Assembly: GCA_905221605.1 (NCBI GenBank)
Contig: CAJNDS010002500.1
Location: 324,994 to 388,993 of the forward strand
DNA: 64,000 bases
From: Symbiodinium natans
Taxonomy: Eukaryota > Sar > Dinophyceae > Suessiales > Symbiodiniaceae
Direction: 5' to 3'
A program made the position numbers and the translations under genes. This document shows, piece by piece, positions 22,691 through 37,214 of this stretch. Each line of letters opens with the position of its first letter. The first letter of the stretch is position 1. The notes beneath the pieces are model-generated. The model ran no database searches, had not been told where the DNA came from, and was given only the letters and a program-made list of their open reading frames with translations.

Positions 22691-25600
22691 CCTGATTTAG
22701 CCTCTCATATGAGTATGCTTTTGGGGTTATCTCGGGGTGTGCACTGGATCCGCGGGATTCTCTTAGGGTGATACTCGGGGCACCACCAGGTGGCGCAGCC
22801 CCTGGCCTCTTTGCGAGCCAGCCTCCTCCGACGCGGGGGAACCGGGAGGCGGCGTGAGGCTTTGGGGCCAGGGTGGAGGCGCAGAAAAGGAGCCAAGTCG
22901 AAAACAGGGCAAGATGCCGCGGAGGAGGTGCGGGGGAGGTTCCTTACAGCTGCGGAGCTCAAGGCGATCATCCTCCGTTCATCCTCCCTTCGTTTTGCGA
23001 AAGCTGATCCGATAGCTCCCTGAATTTGTCACTTCATCCACCATTTGCCTAGTCCTTGGCAGGGAAGCCGCATGGTGCGGCAGGCGCCTGAGAGGCGTTG
23101 TGCAGCTTACGGCTGGCAAAGGGCGAGGCAGAGGTGCCCAGCACAGGGCAATCGCAGGCCAGGGATCGGGTTATCGCCTTCGGCACAGTGGAGCCTGAAA
23201 CCTTGCAAGTTTTGGGGGGCTCGTCTCGAAGGCAAGAGACTCCTCGGGACCTTGGCCCTTTGGCCTGAGCCGTCGCTTCTCCCACCCGCGCTAGGCGCGC
23301 TGAGCTGCACACCCCCAAAGTGCACGCATGCCGCGGCTCATCAGTGGGACTATGGGGACCACCTGAAGTGCAACAGTTCCAGTCCGGAAGACCCACCCGA
23401 CCCAGACACTGGCAAGGCTGTGCCCAAAGGGCACAGGCAAAGCAGGAAGGTTCCCAAAGCGGCTTCGTGCCACTGCTGGCATCAACGGCCTAGTACGGTA
23501 CAAAAGGAAAAGGTCCATCAAAGATGCAGGCTCTTTTTTCTTCGGGGGGCTGGACAAGGGCTCATCCTGGCCCCCACTCGCATTACCCACGGTGCCGCGT
23601 GGCATCCCGTGCACCTTCTGGGCCGAGGGTGAAGGAGGGGAGCCTACCACCACTCTTGCAGGGAACCTATAGAGGGGGATCCCAGGGAGCCCAGAGGGAA
23701 GCAAGGCTCTTCAAGGCAGGGAGCCTCACATGCTGCCGAAACGCCTGGGCGCGTGGCCGAAACGCCTGGGCGCGTGGCCGAGCCCAGAGCCGAGGGCTGC
23801 TCTCGAGAGGGCGCTGTCCGCCTGCAGTTGGACGTCTGGCAGAGCAACAACTTCCGGAAGTGCTTTCGCGTTTCTCGCCTTTGTGATGCTTGAAAGGCTC
23901 AGTTTCCACGTTCTGGAGGAAGCAGCCAGCTTCTGCTTAGGCTTGTAGATTCTTAAGAGTTGAATGCCCAGCCTTGCGAGCTTTCTGAGAGCAAGCTGAG
24001 GACACCTGAAAACACGAACGTCGCGCATCACACGGGGCCTTGCTGCGTTCGGTCTTCTACAGCACCTTAAGGCCCGGAACGCACGAACATGTCCACAGCG
24101 CGTGCAGTTCGTACCATGGCGCATGCCTGGCATGCGTGTGGCGAAGATGGGATGCCTAGCGAAGATATTGTGCGGAACTGCGGCTGCAGCGATGCAAGCG
24201 CAGAGCATTGTGCACACGGAGCTGTCAGCAAGTGCAGCGTTGTTGCTAGATTGCTGCAAGCGCTTCCTTCACCTTTTTCACAAGCCTGAAGTTCCGGATG
24301 AGCCAATACTACTTTCAAGATGGCGCGCTGCAAAGTCAGCAACTGACAGCGTGCTGTGAACCCTTGCAGGTCTGCTGGAAAGGACTAGAAACGCGGGCCG
24401 AGGGCCTCATATTGGCCTAATGCTATCCGAAATACATTGGACTCTTTCAAGATGGCACGCTACAAACCCAGAGACCGATGGGCTGCAAAGGTATGCTGGA
24501 GAGTACTAGAAGCGTGGGCTGCATCTTAAAACGTGCAGCAGAGCGAGTGGCTCATTGTTAGCTGCACCCGCGAGCTCCAAAAGGATGTGGACAACCAACA
24601 ACGCCGCTGGAAGCACCTGGCGCGCGTGGCGCGCCTGGCGCGCGCTGCATGGAGATGCCTCGTGGGCCTTGCGACGACAGCGAGTGAGGCAGTTGCGACG
24701 TGGAGGCTTCGAGAGGACCAGCACCCCGTAGCTGCCCACCACTCTGAACACTTGCCTGCAAGCTTTGACCGCTTTACAGTGCGCTGGACTCAGATGCCTA
24801 CCCACCTTTTTGAGCAGTTCCTTTCGTGGTGACCTCCAGGATCTGTTCGCGAAAGACCGGCCATGAACAGCAGTCAGGCCAAGTTTTTGAAATGCGCCGA
24901 CTCTGTGCACAAAGATGCGCAAAGCGCAGTGTACCATCAGAACAGCACGGCACCTCAAGCGACCGAGGTGCGCAGTATAGCGCACGGAGCTGTCAGCACG
25001 TTCTCGTGATGCTGATGCCGCAGTGGTCCACGGTGAACTCGTGGCGTTGTTGCTAGATCGCTACAAGCGCTTCCTTCACCCTTTCCACATGCACTTCAGG
25101 ATGAGCGACAGCAGTGGGCTCTTTCAAGATGGCACGCTGCAAAGCCAGCAAGTGACTTCCGGCTGCGAACCCTTGCAGGCATGCTGAAGCGCCGGCCGCA
25201 TCTTAACGCATCGCAGAGGAGCGAGGGGCTCATTTCGGCCCGATCCACCCGCGAGGTCCACAAGGATCTAAAGAAGCAACAGCGCTTCTGGAAGCAGCTG
25301 GCGCGCGTTGCGTGGGCGTGGACACGCCTGGCGACAGCGAGGAGTGACGGTGAGGCAGCTTCGATGCAGAGGATATGGGAGGACTAGCTCCCTAGTTCCC
25401 GCCTCGCTACATGCTCAGCCTTCGAGTGGAGCAGCACTGGGGCGGAGGTGGGAAGCGTTTATAAGTCAAAATTGAGTGTGTAATTGATGAAGCCACGCAT
25501 AGAGAGCTCCCCTGCAAGTCTTTTGGGGTTCACGAAAACGGTCTGTGCGGTGTCACTCCTTCGGATCAAGCCTCCTCAAGAAACGAGGACCAGCATGGTC

Positions 25601-28600
25601 GCGTCACCGAATTCTTGGGGTCGGTGACAGTAGAAGCATACACCTGCTTTGGAAACATCTTGAATGCCGCAGGCTGCCATGTCAGTGAACTTGCCAAAGC
25701 ACGTGCTGATGAGCTGCTGCTGCGTTCGGACACTAGATTCGGCACTGCGGCTTCAGCCCGTTGCAACCGATCCAGCCGCTCCCAGAAGCCCCCAAGCAGC
25801 GAAGCACCCCGAGATATCTCAGATAGCCTTGTGGCTCGTGATGGCCCGGCATGGCTAAGCATTGCTGGTGTTGCTCATGCCTGAGCTTCCCGGGGGTGCG
25901 CCTCAAACACGAAGCGAGGAAAAAGCCGAGGAAGCCGACCAAGGCCAACGGTGCTTCTCTCCGAGAGCTTCGACGGTCCGAGACCCGAGGAGTGGGCACG
26001 GCAGGGGCTGCGAGCAAGGCGGCGAGCGAGCTGCGGGAGTTTCTTGGAGCTATGTGGCAGGGCCTGCAGCCTCTACAACTAAGCCTTCCTGTCGCAAGTT
26101 CCGCCCCGCAGCTTGCAGGAGTCGGACAAAAGTGCAGGTTTCCGACATTTCCTGCCGTGACATGGCCAGAGCGGAGGCTGAGAGGAAGGCCACGACAAGG
26201 AGCAAAAGGAAAAGCTTCAGAACGGAGGGCGCAACAGCCGCAAGCATCCCGTCCGGAGTCGAAGCTGCGTGCCGCGCCCCAGAGCGGCTAAGGCTTTGAA
26301 GGCTTAGCGAGACAGAGCGCAACGTGCTAGTTGCGCGAAGCTGGGCCCCCCCCCCCCACAAGACCAAGAGAGAGAGAGACCTCACAGGGACGCCAGGCCA
26401 AAGGCAGTCCCGGCACGGCCTCTAAGGGGCGGCTCTGTTAAGTTCCCAACTGCCGAGAGCAACCAGCGTTCGCAGCATCCCTGAGTCCGCAGCGAGGGGC
26501 GGCTCTGCAAAGTCCTGGGCTAAACTAGTTTTAGGGTTTTTGGGGGGCTGGGGGTTTCGGGTTCATCCCCGAAATGTACACTGGGTTCCCGAAGCACTGG
26601 AGGTGCTGGGTGGGCTGTGGATGAAGAACGGACACTTCGCAACTTCTTTGGTGCAGGGCTGTAGAGTCACTTTTAGCGACTTGTTCACTTCCAGGTAGTT
26701 TTGGGGCCTCAGCATGAGAAATGGACCACACGTACAGCTCTTCTCGAGCCCGTTTGCTTTGGCTCTCCTCACAAGAGACTTGCGCAGGAGAGCTGCGTCG
26801 CAGTCACCGAACTGGCACAAACCCTTCATTTCGGAACCGATGCCGCCTGCATCTGTTCTCCTTAGGCTCACACCGACGAAGTTGAAAGCATAACTCTCTC
26901 CCCAGAAGAGAAGGGCAGCGAATCGGGTTCAGGGCCGTGTGCAGGAGAACTGCGGCGAATCTGCACCGAGAGAACCGGGAGGGCAGCCCTGCTGGGCCCA
27001 CAGAAAGCCCTCAACAACCCTTCAGCCTGTTTCCCCCCCTTTGCAACGTTGCTGACATCATTCAACGTGCTTCGAGCCAGACGAAGATCTTACAGGGCTT
27101 CGAGCTTTTCAGCTTCTCTCAAACATCCCGGACCGCCGAAGCCTCCACGGCAAGAGGATGAGCTCCCGGAGTTGGAGTTTGCAGCACGCGGTCACGCGGT
27201 CACGCGGTCTGCTCTGCCCAGAGCTCCGGCACAGAAGGCGCCCGTGGTCGAACGATCCCGGCAGTCACCGCAGAAACGGGCGCTGCCAACGCGGCCCTTC
27301 AGTCGAAAGTGGCAGTCCGTACAACCAGTGGATGCGGAGGAGGCGAGAGGAGGGACGGGGGGGATGCAGTTTGGTGCTCGCAAGGCGGGCGAAGCTCAAG
27401 TCGGCTTGAAATTGTGGTCGCAACGAACAGGAGGCCCTCGAGAGGAGGCTGCCGAAGGAAGAACATGGGCAACCCATCGCCGATGCTGCTAGAGTCGGAG
27501 GAGGATCCTTGTGACCATGATCAGGGCTTCATGTGGGTCTCAGCCTCTGTTAAGTAGGCTTCCTCTTCGTCACGAATCAAGCGCCCATCCTCACAAGGCA
27601 CTTTCTGGAGCTGCTTTGAGTAGCATACGTTGGAAGCAGCGGGTAGCAGCTAGTGCTGCAGAGCTGCAAAGCTTCGCAAAAGCACCGTGAGCTTCGTCCT
27701 AGCCGAGGCCCTTTGTCGCTCTTGCAACAGGGCACATGCACACGTCAGACAAATCACTGGAGCATCTTCATTCCTGCCACTTGCTGCCCCAAACTATGGG
27801 ACCTATGCTACCTACACATCATCCGTGTTGGTGCAGCAAACAACGAGAGTGGAGAGAGTGGAAGGGGTGTGGAAGGGGTGTGGAAGGGGTGACTCCCAGC
27901 CTCAGGTGCCATGTTAGACCATGTTCGACCCACATTGACCCACATTCCTTCAGGCACCCCCCCCCCCGCCCCAACGGATGTTCTTTCCATGCAAAGCTGC
28001 TGGCATTGCATGTTTTGGAGAACCGCTGCAAGAAACGGAAAGATGCGCCGCTAGCGAAGGTCGTGGCATCAGGGTGCTGTCAGTGTGCTGTCCGCACGCA
28101 GCCCTCCGGCATTGTGCGGCCCTGCGATCGGTTGGCCTGGGCGCTCCAGACTCTGGCGCGCGAAGTCGACACGGCTGAGCAGCACGTGCGCAGCAAGGCT
28201 TTGGCCTGCGCGTGTTGCGTCTGGCGGCTCCTGCCAGGGCAGCAGGCATGGAGTATGCGAAAGGACCCTAAACATCCCCAAACTCCTGCGACCCAAGCGC
28301 AAGAGCCTCATCCCAGAGCCCCTAAACCTTTGTTAAGCTTCAAGCCTGGCTAAACGCAAGGGACTCATCGACACCAGCTCCGCCTGGAGTTCTGCAGTCG
28401 GAACCTGAGCCAACCCGGCCAGCACGTCGCCTCGGACGGGGACAAAGGTTGCATGAGATTGCATGCTTGGCACCGGCAGCGGGCCGTGCTGTAGCCAGCT
28501 GCCATGAAAGCTCACTGCGGCAAAGCCTCGGGGTGTCTTTGCGATGCTGGGAGGTTTTGGCCCGGGCGGATATCAAGTGATGGACTTTCAGTGCCTGCCC

Positions 28601-30224
28601 TTCCGGTGGACGCGGCAGCGCCAAGGCACTCGGCGGGGAACAGTCAAGTCAGGCTAAGCGGAGATCGCAAAGAAAACTCAAGACTCTGGAGAGCCTGCAT
28701 TCCGTGACAAGAGCCATGCAGGTACAGCGAACAAAACGCTAAGGCAGCGGAACAGCAATAGCTGGCGGGCATCTCCCCGCGCATCGACACGCCGGAGGCC
28801 GCCACACCATCCCCTCAGCACAGAGGATGCAAGGTGAGGAGAGGCTTAGAGGGAAGACTCTGCTGTAGCTGTAGTTGCTGTACAGGCACCTACACGGGGG
28901 ATACCCTTTATGTACCCCAAAAGGCTACAATTCCTTGAGCTATAGTTGCCAAGGACGTTGCCTGATTACTCAACATCCGATTAGGGTTTAGGTTTCAGGG
29001 TTCCCCCCCTATGGAGGCCTTCAAGGCTTCAAGGAGCTGAAAATCCCTGATGAGCTGAAAACCCCTGCTGTCCCCCCAAAGATGCCAAGGCGTTGATGAA
29101 GGAGGAGGCAGGTGGACTATGTAAGTACACCCGGGGCACTCTCTCTAGACTGCTGCTGAGGGGTACCTCCTTAAGAAAGCCCGGGCGCACCCCCAAGGCG
29201 CGGCAGCCAGCTCCTGATAGTGGCAGACTTGGGGCCCCGGGGCCTCGCCGATCAGAAGCAACTCGTGGGCTGAGGGGGATATCGGGGCAGTGGCTTCGCG
29301 TTCACAGGCTGGCTGCGGGCATCATAGTCGAAGGCGCAAATGCGCCAACCTGGAGAGGCAGAAACTCTCGAAACTCTCCACCTCACTCCGAGCACGCGCG
29401 AGGGCAGCGGGGGTGGGGGAGGTCGTGGATCGGCAGCCAGCGCGCATGCTGCCCACGCAAGGCTGGCGCATTTCGCACGGCTGAGAAGTTTTGGCAATTG
29501 AAGCTGTAGCACCCCGTGCACAGGCGCTGTGACCCCTCAGCAACATCACTGCAGGTGGCAAGGTCTCAGGCCCGCTCCCATGAGCTTGAAAGCCCTCGAA
29601 GAACCGAGAAGACACCCAGTCGTCATCACTTTGCTGCACGTCCCGGACCTTCCCCGGCGCTGCATCTGCACTGCCGAGGTCAAGGCATACCAAACATAAT
29701 TACTGGGAGATCGCAGGCTCCTTGGAGCCCTCAACTGGAACTCGGAGTCCCTGCCCCGCATCCCCCCGCGAGTCGCATGACGTGCTCTAGCATCACACTG
29801 GCCGAGACAGCCAAGACTTGGTGCCAGCTGCCCTTGCCTATCGAACTCGGCAAAGCCTGGCAAAGAACTCTTGGGCGAATTGGTCGAAGCTGCCGTGTGT
29901 AGCGCAGACTGTCAGACGGTCAGGCTCTTAGGGTCTCAGGATTCAGGGCATAGCGGCATAACTTTGGTTTGAACACACGACTTGGCTCGGTGACGTGTTT
30001 TGGCCGTGCGCACGGGCATCGGAAGGAACCCGAACAGAGCCCTATAAGGTTGAGATCATGCACGGGGGGTCGGGCAAAACCAAGAAGGAGGATGAAAGAT
30101 GAAAGCACAGGAGAAGCGCTCAGAGACAGCCCTCGCCAAGTCATCTTCAACTGCTCAGCAACAAAGCACACGAAGGCTCATAGAGACACTGCCTTGCACT
30201 CTGAAAGGTGTCATAGACTGTCAT

Positions 30225-31760
30225 AGACGCTGGTTGTGAGAGGCTTCATGCACAGCTCCAGGATCAGGCCTAGGTCGGCGCGTCGGCTACGGAGAACGGG
30301 CACTGCCTGAGCTTTGTTGCAATCTGGAGCCTTGGAAGCCATGACAGGTCATGGCTGACCCCCTGATGCAGCCGGAGCTGAGCAAAGCAGTGTGACAGGT
30401 GACTTCAGAGCCCGTGCTGAAGGATCTGCTACCACGGAAGGCGACGAGACGCACGCCGTGGGAGCAGTGTAAATTTGGCAACTCATGGGCTGCAATTGCG
30501 TCCTGTTGTCTCTGTGCGCACACTCGCCAATACAGGGGTGCCAAGCCGTCTATTTTCAGGGGTGGCGTGTGCGAGGGCCTGGGTAGGGCTTGGAGAGGGT
30601 ATCCAACAAGTAGAAGCCAGTGTTGCCTCTTTGGCTTGCTATGGCAATGGCTCCACACTGACCTGCAACACATGAGCGTAACGTTCGGACATGGAGGTTG
30701 CCTGCTGGGACGGGCCATCTTGTCCGGGGCCCAGCGGGACCACACTCTGAATTTGGGGTAGACATGCGAGGTGATACACGAAGCTCTCGGATTGATGGAG
30801 AGGAACTCTGCTAGTCAGCTGCGGAACAGCCAGCGCAACACGGACACACAAGCACTCACAAACCCCGCCCCCTCCCAGATCATCTCCTGGAAATTCGCTT
30901 GACAAGGGGTCCATCCAGACCGGGGAATCTTGCAGAGTCCGGACAATTCTGGGCGCTTCCTTTCCCCTGCACCTGCTCTGCGTGTCTGCAACAGTCGCAA
31001 CAGCTGCGGCAACCCATGCAAAAGCTGATTCCGATTCCTTTCACCTTCAAATTATTCGGGTTTCCCCAGCATAAGCACGATCTGTTCAGGTGTTGAGATC
31101 ATTTGCCCGGCAAGGTGAGCACCCAGACAGCACAACACGAGGGGTCACGGCGCGGCCATCATGGAAACACTGCCCCTCCTTGTGCACAGGTGCCATGGCC
31201 GCCCTACATAGCCACCGACAGAAGGCACACACATAACTTGTTGCTGTCAGAGGCTTCACAGCTCGAGGATCAGGCCCAGGCCCTGTGGCGAGCCTTCGGC
31301 CGCGGAAGACGGGCATTGCCCGAGCGTTGCGAATAAGATTTTGGGCATTGGAAGCCGTGACAATGTTATGATGTCATGGCTGACCACTGACACTGACGCA
31401 GCCGGAGCTGAGCAAAGCAGTGCGACGGGTGACTGCTGAAGGATCTGCTACCACGGAAGGCGACGAGACGCACGCCGTGGGAGCAGTGTAAATTTGGCAA
31501 CTCATGGGCTGCAATTGCGTCCTGTTGTCTCTGTGCGCACACTCGCCAATACAGGGGTGCCAAGCCGTCTATTTTCAGGGGTGGCGTGTGCGAGGGCCTG
31601 GGTAGGGCTTGGAGAGGGTATCCAAAAAGTAGAAGCCAGTGTTGCCTCTTTGGCTTGCTATGGCAATGGCTCCACACTGACCTGCAACACATGAGCGTAA
31701 CGTTCGGCCGTGGAGGTTGCCTGCCACGCCGTGGCTGCTGGGACGGGCCATCTTGGCCTG
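30225..31760. repeat. Tandem duplication inside copy 2, period about 1,019 bp
   Basis: 30,225-30,740 and 31,240-31,760 are near-identical in their right 400 bp (for example the phrase GGAAGGCGACGAGACGCACG) and more diverged on the left. The whole 30,025-31,715 segment is absent from copy 1, where the flanks meet around 16,590-16,640. Confidence 0.88.
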
Positions 31761-32739
31761 GGGGCCCAAAGGGCACCCCACGCCTTGCGAGGCATCTTCA
31801 GCTCAAGTGCTCACGTCGCTGGAGTGCTGCCGGCTTGGATTGGCTTGGCCACGGATTTCCACCTGCGCACCGCACAGCGTCGCTGTGTCCCACCTTCAAA
31901 AACAATAATGAGCCTCAGGTTTGTTGAATGCATGGCTGCTGGAGAGACGGTTTTCAGCATATCGAGCCTTTGAAGCTCAGTGGAGCCTTTGACCCTGGCA
32001 GGAACCCACTCCAAAACCCACGATTTGAAGTACCTGCGCGCTTGGCCCTCGCACTGCTTTGACGACGCTGGAATAAGAAAGAGTGCTCATAGCAAGGCTT
32101 CAAGTGCGCAGACGGGCCTGTGGAAGGTACGTGCGTTGCATGCGACAGCGACCAGAGCAACAATCTTCGAGGAGCCTTGCTGATCTTGCAGACATGCGAG
32201 GCCGCACCTCCCCATCTCCCGCAGAAGAAGCTTTGGAGGCCCCGCTGGAAAAGACGCGAAAGACGCGAGCTTGAAGGAGAGGGCGTGCAGAGTAGCGCAG
32301 CGCTGGCTTAAGCGACACAGGGCTCGCAGGGCAAGGGCAGGGACCTCAGGGACCTGAGCCACAGCCCGTGCAGAAGGAGCAGGAGGAGCCCTACAGGTTC
32401 GGCAGCCAACTCCATTTGGGGGGCCTCATCGGGGCTCACAACACCAAAGGAACTAAGCGCGCAAGTCGGTTTAAGGAGGGGAGGAGCGAGTCAGGCAACA
32501 TGCTGACCCCGCTTCCGCAAAACGGTGGCGAAAGGCCGGATGAAGGTGGAGCTGGCGAAGCCATGGAGATCCCCTAGCAGCCCTATAGCACTCCAACACA
32601 CTCTCTCTTTAAGCGCTCAAACTCGGACAGAGCAGAGTTGCCGGAAGCCAGGGAGGATCTCCATGCGACATGTGCTTTGGAGGAAAGATCCGACTCAGAA
32701 GGCAAGCTCAATTTCCAGACATTGCACGCGCTGGGGGCT

Positions 32740-34915
32740 GCCTGCGCTTTGGCGTGGTGACGTCGCAGCACGCCGAATGGGGAGCCTCCATGGCACCTGC
32801 ACAAGGTGCTGTCATCACGTGAATATGGGAAATGAACCCAGAAGAAAGCACGCGGCAGCCAGTGCCTGATAGTGGCAGGCCTCGGGCCAACACAACTCGC
32901 CAATCAGAAGCAACTTGCAGGTTGAGGGGATTGGGGTAGTGAGGGCAGTGGCTTCGCATTTACATCGGCATGAGGCTGGCTGGCGACCACGCCAATGACC
33001 AGAGGCATCAGCTTGGGCAAACACTCGTTCGTGTCCGAACGCAACCGGAAGATTGGGCGAGAGAAGCAGCGTGAGAGGTCACATGTAAGGCTGGCGCAGC
33101 TTGTGCAGCTTGCACAGCTCTGAAGTTTTGAGCAGTGTTTTGGGATTTGGCACCTGGGCATAAGCGCTGCGACCCCTTCAGAGGATCAATGCAGGTGGCA
33201 AGGTCTCAGGCTGGCTCCGACCGCTCCCAAGAAAAGCATCCAGGACACACCCATCTCAGAAAACCCACGGAACATCACTGAACTTCGCCGTGTGCTCCGG
33301 GCCACCTGCCGCTGCGGCGCTGCGGCCGTGCAGACGGCGGAGGTCTGGACGTGCTTGGGCTTCGTGGTCGCCAAAACTTTCGGGCGGAGGATTGGGAGGC
33401 AGCGCGGGCAAAGGGCAGCCACGCCACACAAAGTCACAGGCTGAAGCTTCCGCACCACTGGCACGCTGCGGCGCGCTGCAGTGCTCACGCACGCCCTAAG
33501 CAGTGAGCTGACGCAGGGAACTGGACTTTCACACCTTGCTGAGTTTTTTTGAAGGGGGACCGAACAGCCATCTTCGTCAGGGGCAACAACACGGCCCGTA
33601 CACTTGTGATTGTGGGCTGGGAACAAGCCTCAATATTGGCGAGCCACCGTTCTGAGAAAGAGGTGCATCCACCTTGTCCTCACCTGTCTTCGGTGGGATC
33701 ACAGGGCTCGTGTTCACAAAGGGTCGGATAAAGGGGGCGCAGCCGGCAAAGCCGTGGGGGCCCCCTACTCCAACACACTCACAGGGGCCCTTCATCCGCT
33801 CAAACTCAGTGAATCGCCGGGATCTCTGCGCGATGTAGGCGGAGCCTGAAACTGAGACTGTGTCTGTTGGTGTGGTGACGTCGCAGCACGCTGCATTGGG
33901 AGCCTCCATGGGTGCTGCTATCATGTGCATAGCGGAATGTGCAGAGCGGAAGCAAAGCCCGAACAAAGCACGGGCGCACTCCGACACGCGGCAGCCAGTG
34001 CCTGATAGTGGCAGGCCTCGGGCCAACACAACTCGCCAATCAGAAGCAACTTGCAGGTTGAGGGGAGTGGGGTAGTGAGGGCAGCGGCTTTGCATTTACA
34101 TCGGCATGAGGCTGGCTGCTGCGGACATCATCCGACGGCGCGACCACGCCAATGACGAGAGGCATCAGCTTGGGCAAACACTCGTTCGTGTCCGAACGCA
34201 ACCGGAAGATTGGGCGAGAGAAGCAGCGTGAGAGGTCACATGTAAGGCTGGCGCAGCTTGTGCAGCTTGCACAGCTCTGAAGTTTTGAGCAGTGTTTTGG
34301 GATTTGGCACCTGGGCATAAGCGCTGCGACCCCCTCAGAGGATCAATGCAGGTGGCAAGGTCTCAGGCTGGCTCCGGCCGCTCCCAAGAAAAGCATCCAG
34401 GACACATCTCAGAAAACCCACGAAACATCACTGAACTTTGCCTCCTGCCCCAGGCCCTCTGCCGCTGCGGTGCTGCGGTCTGGACTTCATGCTTGGGCTT
34501 CGTGGTCGCCAAAACTTTCGGGCGGAGGATTGGGAGGCAGCGCGGGCAAAGGGCAGCCACGCCACACAAAGTCACAGGCTGAAGCTTCCGCACCACTGGC
34601 ACGCTGCGGCGCGCTGCAGTGCTCACGCACGCGCTAGGCAGTGAGCTGACGCAGGGAACTGGACTTTCACACCTTGCTGAGTTTTTTTGAAGGGGGACCG
34701 AACAGCCATCTTCGTCAGGGGCAACAACACGGCCCGTACACTTGTGATTGTGGGCTGGGAACAAGCCTCAATATTGGCGAGCCACCGTTCTGAGAAAGAG
34801 GTGCATCCACCTTGTCCTCACCTGTCTTCGGTGGGATCACAGGGCTCGTGTTCACAAAGGGTCGGATAAAGGGGGCGCAGCCGGCAAAGCCGTGGGGGCC
34901 CCCTAGCACTCCAAC
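32740..34915. repeat. Tandem duplication inside copy 2, period about 1.12-1.14 kb
   Basis: 32,740-33,780 and 33,875-34,915 are near-identical over most of their length (for example GGCAGCCAGTGCCTGATAG at about 32,853 and 33,990). Copy 1 has this segment once (17,690-18,780). Confidence 0.9.
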
Positions 34916-35199
34916 ACACTCACAGGGGCCCTTTATCAACTCAAACTCGGACGGGGGCAGCAGAACCGCCAGAAGCCAGGAAGGATCTCCATGCGTCGTG
35001 TCTGCTTAATGCCTGGACGACGTCTCAGGTCCGCAGGGCTTAAAACAAAAGGCCCACGCGAGGTTGCCCTAGGCAGGGTGCCATTTTGGGGACGTTAACC
35101 CTCACAGGATTGCAGGGTTCTTTTGTGACACATCTCCAAGTTGGCAAGCGCACCAGGTTGCGCCACACACGGCTCGGCTCGAGGCCAAGAGGCTCGGAA

Positions 35200-35945
35200 C
35201 AATTCGGGACAGCACTGAGGGGGACGTGCCCTTTGCCTCCGCCTGTGTGCCTACTCACGGAAACGCCGTTTCAGGGGAGCTGCGCGAGGCGGCTGAAGCT
35301 TGACAAAGGAGGCACTCAAGGCACTCAACTCGCAATCGAAGCCTTGCACCTTAAGAATCCCCGAGCTCCCGAAGAACTTCAGCGAGTCCCCATGAATGAG
35401 AGAGCTTCTGGAACGGACTGCGCAGCAGAGTTGCGAAGTGGTGGATGGGCCCTTATTCGTGTGCGTTTTTGGGGGGACTCTGGCATCACTCGAGGCAAAA
35501 AAACTTAACGCATCTGCACGGCCTCTCGCCTCGCCCCACTGGCGACAGCACACCCAAGACTGGATCAACCCGACGTCTGCATCGGCTTGGCGAATCGGGG
35601 TGCTGGGAGGTGGCCCTGTAAAGGTCATCTCATGTCGAAGTTTCAGCTCGAGGCTAAGTCGGCTAAGTCGGCTAAGTCGGCTAAGTCGGCTAAGTCGGCC
35701 AGGGCTCAGGGCCTCCTTTAACCCGAGGGCTCCAGCGCATGGCCGGCGTGCTCCTTCCACAGAAGGCTCCAAAAGCCTCACATGGCAAGGGCCCTCCATG
35801 CAGGGGCTCCTGGGAGCCCGGAACATGAACCTGAGCGTTTGGCACCAACCTTGCATCGTGAAGAACGAAGGCACTTCTGCCCTCAGGATGTCGTTTGTGG
35901 CCTCCAAAAGAAGAAGCTGCATGACCCATGCAGTCGGATGCTCTA
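35200..35945. repeat. Copy-2-specific segment with GGCTAAGTC minisatellite
   Basis: Replaces copy-1 sequence 19,063-19,440. Includes five exact 9-bp GGCTAAGTC units at 35,652-35,700. Overlapping frames on both strands (about 220-240 codons) read through the repeat as Leu-Ser-Arg runs. Neither looks like a known protein and neither has a copy-1 counterpart. Confidence 0.6.
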
Positions 35946-37214
35946 CTCGAGGGGGGGGGAGCAAGCCACAGAGACCTCCAAGCGCCGCACCGCGCCGCCG
36001 CGCAGCGGGCGCATGGGGGCTAAGTGGGGGGGATCATGCGTCGACGGTGCAGCTGCCGCAGGCCTGACCGGGCTCCGAGTCGCTGAGCCCCCACTCAAGA
36101 AGGAAAGCCACATCCCCACCCCAACCCCCACACCAGGATTCTGTCAACTTCCCAACCATTCCCAATTGTTTTCCGGGGGGTGGGGCGGACGGGTTGCAGA
36201 TCTAACCTGATCTAAGATAACTCTTGCTTTAGTCGGACTGGTTGAATGGGAAAAGCATCGCCCGCAGACTCCCGGGCCTCCATCTAAAACCTCATCTGAC
36301 TTGTTGCAGCTGCTGCCTCGTCCTCAGCGGTTTAGGGTTGTTTAGGATTTAGGATTTAGAGTTTAGGCGCCACTGCACTGAACAGCGGCTAGTGCGTGAC
36401 TAGTACAGATCAGATCATTGCTGCTTTGCCCATACACACAAGGACACCACCCCTAATCTCTCAATCTCTCAACCCTGTACCCTACTACCATGCCACAATG
36501 TTCTGACCAGCTTCTTAGCGATCAGTGGCGTGGACGTCAACTGCTCGCAGTATGGGGACCTCCCATCTTGGCGTCAACCTGAGCACAGCGTCTCACATCG
36601 CTGCGTGCAATGGGCGATGCCTGAACGTGGCCAGCTCAACCCTTTAAACCCTAAACCCAAGGGCTTCTTTTTGTAAGGCATTGAGGGGTGATTGGGGTCC
36701 AGGGAAGAGGCGATGCTCTTGCACAGAAGCAAGACGCCCGAAGACGCCCCCCGGCCTCCTGCCCAGGATCTGGGCGGTCAGGTCACGGGGCGGTCCATGG
36801 CCTGTGGCACACGTAACACATCACATTCTTCTTTGCACCGCCGCCTGTCTGATTTTGTTCTTTAGAGTTTAGGGTGTTTAGGGCGTTTAGGGCCTAAGTT
36901 TAGGGTTTGAGGGTTATATATGGGGCTCAGGGTTTTACGGGCAGGTTGCACCCCAGCCAAAAGGGGCAGGGGCCTTGCGGTGGCGCATGCTGCAAATCCG
37001 CTGCGAACGCATGGAGCGGGGTGCCTGGGCAAGAAAGCATACACACAAAAAACCCACAAACTGGACCCATCGCAGAGCTACATGTATGAAACCCTAAGGA
37101 ACCATAACAAGGACTCGCAAAAAACCATACACGAACCCACAACGAGGACTCATGAGAACTCATGCATGAGCCCCACCCTCAATCCAAAACCCTAAACCCT
37201 AAACCCGAAACCCT

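Noticed and set aside
35251-36067. Overlapping frames of 237 and 223 codons on opposite strands
   Set aside because: Both owe their length to the 9-bp GGCTAAGTC minisatellite, which has no stops, and neither exists in copy 1.
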